From assembly GCA_946803715.1 (NCBI GenBank), contig CAMPET010000135.1:70953-102714 (forward strand): DNA of 31,762 bases, read 5' to 3'. Below the pieces are notes generated by a model, which was not told the DNA's origin, ran no database searches, and worked only from the letters and a program-made list of their open reading frames with translations. Of the stretch, positions 20,601 through 31,451 are shown piece by piece; within the stretch, counting starts at the first letter, position 1; each line of letters begins with the position of its first letter. A program made the position numbers and the translations under genes. This DNA is from Beroe ovata (Eukaryota > Ctenophora > Nuda > Beroida > Beroidae).

Positions 20601-23490
20601 GCATGTTTTCGACAACAATGAGTATGGAAATAATATAACACTCTATCAAGAAGTGGTGTTATCAACTCCCGTCGTCAAGTTTCAAATAGATCATGACTAT
20701 CGTAAGATCAAGGTGATTATCATCGCATGATAACCACTGATAGACAATCAGCACGGAGTTCTACCTATAATTTCCCCCTCATCCCGTCCTACCTTCTTGA
20801 TCCCATCCATGATGTTCTGGAGGTAGGTTTTCCGCTCTGTGGTGGAGAACAGAGATCTTCGTACTGAGACCAACTGGACTAGGATCTGTAGTGCCTGTAC
20901 AAGAGAGAGAGGGAGTGTGGAATGAGGGAATGAACTCATTTGATCATAGTGGCGCTGATAACTGATGAAATGGTTTAGGGTGGTACCAGGGACACGAGGT
21001 GTTACCAGGGAGACGAAGTGTTACCAGGGAGATGAGGGTGTTATCAGGGAGACAAGGGTGTTACCAGGGAGACGAGGGTGTTACACAAGGGTGTTTCCAG
21101 GGAGACGAGGGTGTTACCAGGGAGATGAGGGTGTTACCAGGGAGACGAGGTGTTACCAGGGAGACGTAGATGAGAGTGTTACCTTTTCTGATAGAGCAGG
21201 GGGAAGTGTAGTTGCTAGCTCATAGAACATGGGAAGGAGGTCGTCACTTATAAACGCTGAAAATAACACGGATTACCGCATCCAGTCACTTTTCTACCTA
21301 TACACTGCACATTTGTGCCAGGTGTATAATCTGTCTGAAGTACAATACACCAAATACAATGTACTGAAATAGTCATTCGAATTTTCCTGAATACGGTTGA
21401 CAACACAGCTTTTAAGCAATGCGCTGAGATTGGCTACATTTCATTGGTCGGAATCCATATCATGTACATTTGTCTGCTTGTTATAAGGCTTATCTGACAA
21501 CGACTACGTGTGCCTACTACATTTGAGTACCTCCCGACTCTCATCACGAGTTGATATAAGAAAATGACAGTTGGCATATACCGTAAGATGTAGAAAGATA
21601 TACAATGCACGCATGGCATGTATCATGGATACTGAATAGTTCGGAAATTAATTCATAATTGTGAAAACATTCAACACATGGCAGTACACACTCAACAATG
21701 GCCTTGACATACATTGTTTATTCTTAGCATCTCAGCTTATAATACAGTACAGGTTCTCCGTTCTCTACAACACTGCAACTCTTGAAGTTGATAAAATCTC
21801 ATGAAAAGAATGCAAGAATAAAACTGAAAGTTTTTTTGAACTCTGAATGAGTTCAAAAATGAATGGGATGAAGTTCCAAAAAGCCCCGCCCTTCACTGCA
21901 GTGTCGATATAATTTTCATTAGTAATAACCACCTGGTCTCCAGGAAGTTGGTATCTGTAAGGTCCCTGTATCGTCAGTGCTTTCTTCTGGCGCAGTTCCA
22001 ATAAAGTCGAAGGTGAGGCACGCTAGGAGCAATTGCAACACGTTGTCCATCAGCTTGCTGCTATCTGTGGAGTAGAGGGGAATCAGCTGTTTGGGTTGAC
22101 AATGAAATAGAATACGGTAGTCGGTGAATAGGATATAGATCTGGAATGAGGGCCGAGGGGTCATAGTCCACTAAGTCGTATGACATATACAATATACATA
22201 GGAATTAGGTGTTATGATAGTGTCACCAAGAGGGTTCATAACAGCAATACTTACATTGCTTGACTTAAATTGCTTGACTACTGCATTGACAATACAATGT
22301 ATATCGTGATAACACTCTCTTTCTCATCAGTGTGTACATCATGACGACTTTTAATAAAGCTACCAACCTGCGTTGGTGTTCACTGCTGAGGCTGATAATT
22401 GCTTGACAGAACTCAGCCCTAAACTGAATAGGGATTTGAGACTCTCGTCTCTGAAGGAGGAAACTATCTTCCTCTGTCTAACAAGAGATCGAACTGTTGA
22501 GGACTGAAGCAATGGAGATTATAGCTTGGTAAGTTTGATAGTTGTATTGGGCTAGTTGATAGTTGTATTGGGCTAGTTAATGGATGCATTCATGGCGAAA
22601 ATTCTCCATTATCAATGCAAGAACAGATGGAAGAAACAAACCTCGTTTATTTCATCTATAAGACTGCTGAGAATGTATACACCAACAGCACAACTGGGCA
22701 CATCTCTCTAGAGATATGTTAACTTAATTTATGAATATCATAATCTGAGTGAAGGGGAGAATAATTCCAGAATTTCATTGAAACCTCGAGGAAAAGCTGG
22801 ACATCATCAACGGTTTTTCTAAAGCTGAATTCATCATTGACAGTTTCAAACCATCCAAGCTTAACCACTTTAACCAGAAGTCTGGTAAGGTTTTGAGTCA
22901 CATACAACTCATTTGGATGATTTGCAAGGTAGTTCAAACACAAGTTACCTGAGTAGGATTGATTTGTTAAGATAGGTAAATCAATTCCAAATATCATAAA
23001 ATTTCAATCCGCCAATGACTCAATTCATTTAGGTAAATGATACTTACGGATTTCGAGTTTCTTTTCAGCCTGTACAAAAAGCCTATCCCTCTGTAAAAGT
23101 CTCATAAGACAAGATGAAATCCAGAGAAGAGTAAAAGTGCTTGGAGCTCTGAAGTGTTGGTATGGTAAGACCTATCCTACTTCTCATTCATCAACAAATA
23201 TATTTTCTGGAGTCTGAAATCTTTACCTTTTAAGGATATGGACACATTTTTCAAGGGCATCTGATGAATTCATAAACTCATTTAGAACATTCTCAGCCTG
23301 TCTTCTTTCATTAGGACTACTGCTTTGATAGACTTGTTCACAAAAAACTGCCAACTGCCCAATCTGCTGAGAATATTCATTCATGATGTGAAAACATGAA
23401 ACAAGTAAAGAATAGGAGCTAAGCACTGATGCTCAGCACTGATTCTTGACAACCTCTAGCTCTTACCTGCTCATCCATCAGTCCATTCAT
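14662..23490 (-). CDS. XPO7: Exportin-7 (RanBP16), 23 exons
   Basis: XPO7 is an importin-beta-family, RanGTP-dependent transport receptor built of HEAT repeats. Exons on the minus strand: 23490-23467 ([11 protein letters not shown]), 23366-23227, 23148-23048, 22948-22785, 22707-22642, 22473-22368, 22064-21933, 21256-21183, 20894-20793, 20333-20169, 20036-19864, 19622-19480, 18799-18694, 18010-17875, 17453-17380, 17224-17080, 16972-16828, 16739-16392, 16300-16086, 15889-15751, 15328-15186, 15037-14939, 14792-14662. Every junction has GT/AG, and the phases agree; together they give about 1,023 residues (human about 1,087). Family landmarks run in order: [14 protein letters not shown] and [174 protein letters not shown] and CFENLM...NLLGKNRDR. 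Compared with human, a segment of about 17 residues before RLTW is absent; phases still match. The last exon (about 25 residues) is uncertain. Head to head with the tektin. Confidence 0.97.
15345..15590. repeat. 25-bp minisatellite in an XPO7 intron
   Basis: About nine to ten copies of ATGGGATGAGAACCATGTGAGAGTT, some 24 bp with GAGACC for GAGAACC. It starts roughly 20 bp from the acceptor of the XPO7 exon at 15328 and holds one ambiguous base (N), a sign of assembly difficulty. Confidence 0.9.
18613..18672. repeat. Alternating purine-pyrimidine, partly palindromic tract
   Basis: CATGCATG and ACATACATACACATGCATGTG words with inverted ends (ACATGCATG ... CATGCATGT) in the XPO7 intron after the exon 18799-18694. 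Low complexity; could form Z-DNA or a cruciform. Confidence 0.6.
20984..21182. repeat. About 20-bp minisatellite in an XPO7 intron
   Basis: Ten or so copies of GTGTTACCAGGGAGACGAGG, 18-20 bp each, with small changes (GATGAGG, ACAAGG, one CACAAGGGTGTTTCC variant). The last copies run directly into the donor of the XPO7 exon that ends at 21183. Confidence 0.9.
22537..22578. repeat. Two perfect 21-bp tandem copies
   Basis: GATAGTTGTATTGGGCTAGTT occurs twice in a row (22537-22557 and 22558-22578) in the XPO7 intron between the exons 22707-22642 and 22473-22368. Confidence 0.95.
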
Positions 23491-24651
23491 TGTCTAAACA
23501 TCAAGAAAAAAGGTCACAAGAATGTCACCTTCCTCTAAATGATAAAAATAGGTCACAATTTCAAATATCAAATACCAGTTTTAATAAACTCTTACCATTT
23601 GCAGGTAACTGATTGAATAAATTGATTACATCATTAGAGTGAAAAATGTAATTAGGTGGAGCCGGAGACATTTAATGAACAGCACCTTAAAATAATTAAA
23701 CTCTTGATACAACTAAGATAAAATGCACTTGACATAACAAATGAAATTCAAAATAGGAAAATACACTTGACATAAGCACTTGGCATACAATTGACATTAC
23801 ATATTCACTTGACATTACATATGCACTTGTCTGGCGATGCTAGACCGCTGATGCAAGCCGCGTTGCAGATCAAGACGCGCGCGCGAGAAACAGATGCGTC
23901 AGATAAAGTATTGCATTGTAGGATTTTACCCTACCGTCGGTGCGCGCGATTTTCAATCCGCCCCGACGGGATAAAATCCTGCCAGGGATAAAATCCGCCA
24001 GGGATAAAATCCTGCCAGCAAGGGTAGGGTGAAATCCTACAAATAAAATATGACTAATGATTGTAATGTATACCGGAGCAGAGGCCTGCACCAATGATCA
24101 AACGCCACGCGCAGGCCGCAGCATGGAAATTTTGCGCGCGCATGAAAATTTTAGTGGGAAAATTATCAATTTGATCAGCAGCAAGTGCAGCAAATTTTTG
24201 GTTTTTCAGAAATTTTGGTTTTTCGGAAGTCGGTTCTGCACTTTTACTTTGAATCCTAACTCGGACCGCAGTCGTTCATTTATCTCATATCTGGATCTCA
24301 ATTGCTCATCAGATCATTCATCAATGATAGTTTTGAAACTATAAGTATAAACAATGTAGGCTATTTGCATTGTAGGCTGTGAACAATAAACAGTTGATAA
24401 AGGAATCTACCATTTGATTCATTTGGCTTTAACAGTGACCCTGTGGCTTGTAATACATTTACTTGTAATACATTTATCTTTTACATTTATCTGTTATTTT
24501 GTAACTTCAGCTTCATGATGTTTTGACAGTCTGTAGTGTCTCTTCTCTCTGGTGCACTTAGCACTAGGACTAGGATTATTCCCTTTTAATCACCATTTTC
24601 GTAAGAATCCTGATTCTATCCTTTTGACCAATCCTTCAGAATAGACACCTG
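23491..24651. promoter_or_regulatory. Divergent intergenic region, XPO7 / tektin
   Basis: The start codons of XPO7 (minus, 23490) and the tektin (plus, 24652) are 1.16 kb apart, so both 5' regions and promoters should lie here unless there are further non-coding exons. It holds short AGTTGACAT/CACTTGACAT repeats (about 23728-23827), the inverted-repeat element 23918-24040, and GCGCGCG patches at 23877-23884 and 24135-24142. No TATA box or X-box was recognised. Confidence 0.5.
23918..24040. mobile_element. MITE-like element with 18-bp terminal inverted repeats
   Basis: GTAGGATTTTACCCTACC (23918-23935) is matched in inverse by GGTAGGGTGAAATCCTAC (24023-24040) with one mismatch. Inside are three near-copies of GGGATAAAATCCTGCCA (about 23970-24020). 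At 123 bp with no ORF it has the form of a miniature inverted-repeat transposable element. A clear target-site duplication was not seen. A single copy is present in this window. Confidence 0.6.
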
Positions 24652-26492
24652 ATGTCTGCCACAACATATGCCAATAAGAATGCAACATGTGTAGCAATGA
24701 CTGCAACAAGTGGTGACTACAAAGTGAGTCATACCTGAATCAGTTACTGAATCAGTTATTCAGTTATATGTGCAATATGATCATGATTGTGATTTGTGGA
24801 TCATTCATAAAGGAAAAAAACTGAAAATTAGTCAAATCTTCAGTTTGTCATTGAAAATATATTATTGCAAAAGCACACCTTTGACCAGAGAAATAAATTT
24901 ATTTATTTATTTAGACTGGTAACAAGCCAACTGGCACATATTTGACCAAAAGTGCAACAACATTTGCACCTAATGATTGGCACAACTCCAATTCAATCAT
25001 GTCAACAACTGCTGTGAGGCAGCAGGGAGGATCTCTAGAAATAAGACAAGCTGCAAGGAAGCTCCGTAATGATACTGATAGTGTCACTCAGTGGGGACAG
25101 CATGACAACACTACCAGGTGACCTTAACTTCTATCAGTTAAGTACCATAATAAATAATAATATATGATTCTCATGATCATGTTCAACAAGAAGGCAAGTC
25201 ATGTTACATTTTTACATTGTTACAAATGAACATAGTATTTGAACTACAGTACTGCCCTTCAGATTATTTGATCGAATGCAAGACATCACAGCATGGAAAG
25301 ATAAGTTAGAGCAAACTATTGCAGACACAGATGTAGAGATAGCTCAACTCACAAGTCACAAGGAACGCTGTGAAACTGCTCTAACTAACATGAACACACC
25401 AGCCGAGGTAGCTGCTGATAATATAGCCACAAGAACCATCAGAGTTGCTATCGATTTGGTCGATGATGAGGTCCAGCAGGAACTTCACAAGGTCTGTATT
25501 ATTGAGATAGAGGATAGTATGTATTGATTATCCAATCGTCCAATGCTAATACAGTCACATACAGTATTATCTGCATGATATCTATCTAGGGGATAACCCT
25601 GACATCTCCCGTCATCATGTGATTCATATTTTAATGCTTCAGGAAGCCGAGGTGATAGATGGAATCAAGAAGAAGTTGCAACAGAAAGTTAATGAAGCCT
25701 TCCAGCAGCTTTGGTGAATATTGTCAATTTCCTTCGTGTTTTTATCTCGTGTTGTATCTCCTATTAAATAGCGCTCTTGACGACATGTTTCAGTGCACTA
25801 CAAGAAGCTCATGATGCCATGTGTGATGACCTGGCAGACAAGATGCATTGTCTGGATATTGAACAGCAGTGTCATGGACTTACAAATCAGTCAGCTAACA
25901 TTGGGTTCCACAATAACGCAACCCGCATCGAGAAGGACATTGTGATGCCAGATTCTTGGGACTCACACAGCAATTACAACACGATGCGGGCCTCATCCGA
26001 GATGAAAGCATCGACTGCCCTAAGGGAGGCTATTAACAACACCATTGAACAGACGGCTAATGACTTAGAGGCACAGAGACTCAGGACGGAGTATGCTTTC
26101 AGGAAAAGAATACACGAGGTAGGATCATAATATTTGAGTGTTAGTCATTTGAAATGGAGATGGAGCACATGCTTATCTTGTGAGGACAGGATCTAGAACA
26201 TTGAGTTGGATTATGGATAGGTTCTCAGAAATTTCGTCAATTCCTCCACGATTCTGTTTACTCGTGACAGCCAGTTACTCTTCAATCCTAGAATAGATTT
26301 GATCTGGAACGTTGCGCTATTTATAGACCAATTAATTGAATCTTAATTGTTTAATTGAGTGTGGTACAGGTGCAGATGGCTAAGGACGAGGTGGAATGGC
26401 AACAGAACAACACCAAACGTGAGATAGATGTGCTGATGGACGACATTAGGGGTTTGAAACAAGCTATCTCCGATAAGGATAAACCTTTAGAG
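24652..26492 (+). CDS. TEKT: Tektin, exons 1-6 (start present, C-terminus uncertain)
   Basis: Tektins are coiled-coil filament proteins inside the A-tubule of ciliary and flagellar doublet microtubules. Exons: 24652-24723 (ATG), 24915-25117, 25263-25491, 25643-25713, 25794-26118, 26370-26492, all GT/AG with consistent phases, giving 341 residues. Landmarks: APNDWHNSNS (family: PDEW..NN), TTRLFDRMQDITAWKDKLEQ (..RL.ER..D..FWK.EL), NTPAEVAADNIATR, IDLVDDEVQQELHKEAEVI (family: IDLVHDEVEKELLKE.EVI), HCLDIEQQCHGLTNQSANIG followed by FH, MPDSWDSHSNYN (PESW), LRTEYAFRKRIHE (..V..AF..RI.E) and ISDKDKPLE (family: I.DKE.PLKVAQTRL). Tektins are usually about 400-450 residues, so the C-terminal fifth, with the signature nonapeptide RPNVELCRD, should lie downstream. 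Which tektin subtype is not clear; tektin-3/4-like features are closest. Head to head with XPO7. Confidence 0.92.
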
Positions 26493-27148
26493 GTTCGTGT
26501 TACTTGTACCTAGCACGTCATCAAATAACTATCTGGCTACTTATCATTCCTCAGAAGGGGAAAGACTTAGGCTACTTTGTGCATTGATGATCATTAATTC
26601 TTTAATTGATCGGACTGAAAATCAAACAATAACCTTAAAACTTGCTATCATTGTTTGTTAACTGAGAGTAGCTACTAGGAATTCCTCAGAACCTAAGTAT
26701 GAACCAAACCCAGGTGTATTTTCTTCTGTATGTACACAGATTGGTCAAGTACAAGTGTGTTCCAATGTTAATTCATTGCCATGACGACTAACACGATAAT
26801 TGTCCATAAATATACCTACCCACATTCTAACATCATATATATGTGTATGGCATCCATAGCAACCTGATATGCTTAGCTTTGCAGGAGAAACCTCTGCTCT
26901 TCAAGTTCATTATTAATGTGACTACCCACTGTGTGTGTGTGTGTGTGTGTGTNTGTGTGTGTGTGCGTGTTTGTGTGTGTCTGTATGTGTCTGTGTGTGT
27001 GTGTGTGTGTCTGTTTCTGTGTCTGTCTGTGTCTGTTTCTGTGTCTGTGTCTGTCTGTGTCTGTTTCTGTGTCTGTTTCTCTGTCTGTGTCTGTTTCTGT
27101 GTCTGTGGGTCTGTGTATGGCAGTGGCGAAAGTCTGATTGGAAATAAG
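26493..27148. other. Tektin intron with compound TG tract
   Basis: No clear exon. An alternative acceptor at 26884 (GCAG|GAGAAACCTCTG) is open in the right phase but runs into the TG tract, so it is unlikely to be coding. Confidence 0.4.
26930..27112. repeat. Compound (TG)n / (CTGTTTCTGTGT)n microsatellite
   Basis: Pure TG with one N, then TG with CTG interruptions, then CTGTTTCTGTGTCTGTGTCTGT repeats. It generates long Cys/Val and Ser/Val ORFs on + and Thr/His/Gln ORFs on -, all spurious. Confidence 0.95.
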
Positions 27149-27235
27149 GAAGACGTGGTACCCAAGGGGCTAGATACCTACGTCCTACATAGTTCTAAAA
27201 AGGCCAATGTCTCACTCGATGTGCATTGTGCTATT
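27149..27235 (+). CDS. TEKT: Candidate tektin exon 7 (divergent signature region)
   Basis: An AG at 27147-27148 opens a phase-0 frame matching the end of exon 6: EDVVPKGLDTYVLHSSKK, then ANVSLDVHCAI before a gtgcaa donor at 27236. Position and spacing fit the tektin segment TRLE.RT.RPNVELCRD..Q; ANVSLDVHCA could be a degenerate RPNVELCRD. The match is loose, and neither splice site is strong. Confidence 0.3.
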
Positions 27236-27716
27236 GTGCAAGATTTCAAATCACAAGCCTAATGTCCATCCCTATAGTAGGATCTGCTCATGATTTGTTG
27301 TCATATTATAATCATAGCTTGAAATTTACGATTCCGATATCAAAATTTTAATGCTTTCTGCTTATAGTAAGATAATACAAAAATAATTCAAAGAGCTTTA
27401 TCTCGCTGTTATATTAGCTACAATTTTATGAGCAATTTGTCAGAAGTTTAAAATCTAAATGAATGCTGCAAAAGTCTGTTGAGCTAAAGCATGTTGCAGG
27501 AAAATTTTAAAATCAGTAAAACCGCGCCGAATTGTTATTGCATCTCCAATACTCTATTCACTTTGAAATATTTCTTATCGAAGACCAATCTCTCTGCACA
27601 TTGACGCACAGCAACACACACAGCCACACTCAGACACAATATGCACATACACACATATTTAACACATGCTACGGTGATTGTAATTGGTGCTCATGAACAC
27701 GTGTATCTCCTCCTAG

Positions 27717-27800
27717 TTAATGAAGAGGGGGGAGGCACTGCAGGAGAGCAGTGACAAGCACTGTGCCACTGCAGCAGCGCTCACCACCATAACACAATAT
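27717..27800 (+). CDS. TEKT: Candidate tektin exon 8
   Basis: A good acceptor (TCTCCTCCTAG) starts a 28-codon phase-0 frame, LMKRGEALQESSDKHCATAA followed by ALTTITQY, ending at a gtagta donor. Tektins continue after the signature with (R)LMKEV.EI..., so the start LMKRGEAL is suggestive, and it joins in phase with the 27149-27235 candidate. The following exon, expected to hold a TIYID-type ending, was not found. Confidence 0.3.
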
Positions 27801-27818
27801 GTAGTAGTGCAGCTTATC

Positions 27819-27821
<3 letters not shown>

Positions 27822-27857
<36 letters not shown>
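27822..27857. repeat. (TG)n microsatellite
   Basis: About 18 TG dinucleotides directly after the candidate tektin exon 8. Confidence 0.95.
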
Positions 27858-27859
<2 letters not shown>

Positions 27860-30554
27860 ATGTGTGTGATGAAGAACAAGGGAAATTGACTGGTAATGAA
27901 ATGGTAATTAGCAATTAGCAATCAGATACTCAGATCTTTACTCCTGATGAAATTTCACAAGATCGCGAGTCACGGTGAGTGAAATATTTGGCTAACATGG
28001 ACATTAGACGTGTACCTTTCCAAAATCATCGAAGTAGCTAAATTTTGGTTCACCTATGTAGTCGGTTGACAGATTGTTGACAGTCGGTTGGCAACTTCGT
28101 GATACGTCTGTCATACATGAGGGTAGAGTTGAGACTCTCAAAGTTCCACTGAATGTGAGCAACCCGTGTAATAAGACGGTAGTTCAGGATGATATGTCTG
28201 ACAGAATTCTGAGACAGAATTCATGAATTAATATCGATGAATATTGAATTGCGAGATTGAGTAAGACACTTAATTAAAGGGCGCATCCCTTTTTTCCTTC
28301 TACGCAAACACATCCATAGTATCGATTAATTTATGACACCAATAGACACAATGTAATGTCTCCATTATCTCGAGAGAAACACACACTCATTTGATGACAC
28401 CAGTTGTGAAGTGGTGTAAAAACAGCTCTCGTACACGAGCAATGCATGTCTTGCATGTTAATACTAGTCAATAATACTGTTTTGCTGCAGGAACTATTGC
28501 ACTATTGCAGTTTATCATACTACTGCAAAGTTATATCATAGCAGTTACATACTCTATTGTTGGAATATGGAAGCTTGCAAGCACGGGGGGATTGTAAATC
28601 TACGGCTGATTCGATCACGATAGGAATTTTAGAAGGAGTTGTGATAGACCGATGAAGCTCCCAAAAATGTCTGAAATTGGTCTTTTGTTCCACTGCTTGG
28701 GATAAATTGCATGTTTAAGTCTCAATTTCACTGAGGTTGTCATGAATATTGGAGACCGATTTTGTACTTATGCTTAGTGTGACGAGAGAGGGAGAGAATT
28801 AGGTTACGTGATAGGCATATTCGTGACTTACTATACAGTACTTACTACTCTATATTATTCAGTTTCATTCTTACCAGTTGTTGTTAGTTGTCTTCGTACC
28901 TTGCAAAGGTGGCGATAACAGTGATAGCAGTGATCATCGTATGTATTACTACTCAGGTTGTCGGTATCAGACTGGAATTCATGATTCAGGAACGGGGATG
29001 TCATGCTCATTGCTCATTGCTCATCTGCAAGCATTGCTCTCTTATGCAGAATTTTCATAAATAGTTGTCATCAAAAGCAATAAATGGAACATGACATGAA
29101 CTTTCATGCGTTTTTCTAAATCATAAACATACCCGGGCTTTAATAACTCTCATTCTAGCCTATTAATGACTCTAGACTTCTAGAGATGTCGTCACGATGA
29201 CGCTATTAGGAACATCACAATTGGTCTAGAGTCTAGACTGTGGGCCGAGGATATTAATGAACAATCGTCATTCTCTTCATTCATTCCTCAATTCTTCGTG
29301 GGCTACGCAATGAGTCCCTGGAGCGAGATTATTCAATGCAGCTGGATTTCAGAAAAGCTGGAAGTTTGCGAAATATGTTATAAATGATCGTTATTTAGCT
29401 ATTTGGCATAATATTATTTGGTAATGTCTAACTGTAAATCAGGAAGGATTGCTTGTTATCATAGCAATAATATCTGCTACTAAATGGAAAACTCCTGACA
29501 CAATTTAATAGATCCGCACGTTGCAGAATCACACTTTGCACGATGATAATCATGTGTTTTGGGCGAAATGTGACCACCCCATTTTGTGTTTTTTCCCTCG
29601 TCGTAATTATTTCGTGGTTATTGGTGTTGGAAGGCGTGTGTGCCGGATTCGCGAACTTCGTACAACTGTCGGTTATAACTATAATTGCCCTGTCTGGGAG
29701 CAGTTGTTTTCACGTGTCTCAGGAGACATATGTCACGTGACACATTACGTCACGATCTAATGTGGTGGTGGGTAGTGAAGTTGTATCGAAATAACATAAT
29801 AACTCCCATTTGGATTGTCAATATGAAACGTTCAACACAGCATTAGTTGTTTTTAATCGCGGGTTCCCCGGCGTCTGGACCGAGTGATCACGATCTCTTC
29901 ACATTTTTCCCAAATTACCAACTGGAAATCACACTGTGCCGGGTTGCCGTTAATAGCTCTATCCATTCGTCAGACTTTATATTCACCGAGATGTGATTAT
30001 TCTTTGTTGGTCTATGAGTCTCGGGAAAATAGTTTTTCTCCCTGAACATCTCTTCAGAACAACCTCCTATTTCGCGTTCTGGTAGGTGCTTGCATGCTTT
30101 CCATCGCCGTACCAGCATCCTGCTCTAACTTTCCTCACTTCATGCTTTAGAAGTAGAATTGTGACTCACCTAAAACAGTGCTGTAACTGTCCTTTCTCCT
30201 TATAACCACACTAGCTGGTCTCAGCGGCGGCATTGACCAAAAATGATTGAAATAATAGTGTTTCTGTTACAATGAGCTCGTTCTTGCTCTTTGTATTGCG
30301 AAGTCTCATACCCTCTTTATTTCTCATTCTCAGCTTGACAATTCTCCAATCTCCATTGTCCCTGGAATGAGAATAGGTACTTGATCTTCTGACAATCGGC
30401 AGCAGGCATCCTTGAGAGAGAAGTTGTACTTTATGGATGCCAAGCAGTATGAATCTTGTGAATATCCAGTAGCTATGTGTTGGAGACACCGCTCTGTCCA
30501 CTATACCTAGTTCTAGCAGACCTAGTCTCGTATCCTAAGATAATTGTATCTCAT

Positions 30555-30789
30555 TTCTAGTTCATCATAGTTCATGGATTGGACGATTGAATAAGAGTCG
30601 CATTAGTTACGATGAGAGATAGTTGGTTTAAAAACTTATCAACACTACCTACTTATTACAATCAAATTTGAGCCAGACGATGCCGTTGAACGACGAAATT
30701 GATCGCAATTAAAAAAGACGCATTTTCATTCGTAAACAGAGTCAAAAGAGAATTAACCAACTATTTCTCATCGTTCTAGTTCATCATAG
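30555..30789. mobile_element. Inverted-repeat element carrying a copy of the 12.4-kb palindrome
   Basis: Arms ACGATGAGAGATAGTTGGTT (30609-30628) and its inverse (30755-30774, one mismatch) enclose 126 bp. Inside, 30633-30672 matches the right arm of the 12385-12523 palindrome (AACTTATCAACACTAC...TTACAATCAAATTTGAG). A 16-bp direct repeat, TTCTAGTTCATCATAG, lies at 30555-30570 and 30774-30789. This looks like a small non-autonomous mobile element or a composite of one; there is no ORF. Confidence 0.55.
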
Positions 30790-31229
30790 AATTGCACATT
30801 GACATGGACTATTTGACTAGATGCTCTGCTTTTGCACCTCATACTCTTGTAGATGACAGTAGGATGATCCTGGTCGTTTAGATGGAGCCAGCGACTGAAA
30901 TCCAGGATACCATGCAATTACAATTCATATTGAGACTGTATTCCAACAGCAATTTATACCTTAAGTTCAAATGCATCATGATGCACTAACGGATCCCCCA
31001 GGCTCGATATTTAGGTTGCATATGCAAGAATTTACCATTGATCAACTTTCAGACCTCAATATTCTCGTGAATATTATTCATGCATGATTTGTGCAAATTT
31101 GATCACACACTTACCATAGGACATTTGTACTGATTGATCCCCTCTGCTTGGTCAATTGTCATAGGTCACCACCCACCGTATTTACCCGAAAGTCAGTGCC
31201 CATATGATAACTTCTTTTTTTTCCCTCAG

Positions 31230-31451
31230 AACTGTGTCAATGGTCAACAGACAGGATATGAAACATATGGACTAAAACTAGTCAAACCAGCAAAGCTGGC
31301 TGTCCTCGCAAAGAGTCACACTCATCATAGGATAGGTGATTACACAGTGACTTTAGAAACCTTGTCTCCCACAATTAGAATACAACACAGAATAAATTTA
31401 AAAACCACAAAAACTTCTTATCAATTTTATCACCATCCAGTAGATAAATAG
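31230..31451 (+). CDS. Candidate exon, unassigned
   Basis: A strong acceptor (CTTCTTTTTTTTCCCTCAG) precedes an open frame from 31230 to a stop at 31449-31451, about 73 residues beginning NCVNGQQTGYETYGLKLV. It is basic and polar with no recognised domain and no known partner exon. It could be a terminal exon of a gene whose other exons are unidentified, or chance. Confidence 0.2.
   Translation, partial: NCVNGQQTGYETYGLKLVKPAKLAVLAKSHTHHRIGDYTVTLETLSPTIRIQHRINLKTTKTSYQFYHHPVDK

Larger units (their letters stand above)
27801..31229. other. Long stretch without a recognised gene
   Basis: ORFs such as 29521-29760 and 29543-29740 (+), 29915-30118 and 30211-30501 (-) have no recognisable domain. 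The 29543 frame begins with a hydrophobic, signal-like segment but is only 65 codons. A (TG)n tract lies at 27822-27857, and the 30.6-kb inverted-repeat element lies at the far end. Remaining tektin exons may be hidden here. Confidence 0.45.

Noticed and set aside
22719-22784. Continuation of the XPO7 exon as VSMKFWNYS before a stop
   Set aside because: The exon [22 protein letters not shown] at 22707-22642 matches exportin-7 and joins in phase to the donor at 22784, so this stretch is intron.
26843-27262. Long Cys/Val-rich ORFs on + and Thr/His-rich ORFs on - over the TG tract
   Set aside because: They are translations of a dinucleotide repeat with an ambiguous base, not protein-coding; only the non-repeat end (27149-27235) is kept as a weak tektin exon candidate.
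29521-29760. Two overlapping plus ORFs, one with a signal-like hydrophobic start
   Set aside because: They are short, overlap in different frames, and lack a recognisable domain, splice sites or promoter support.
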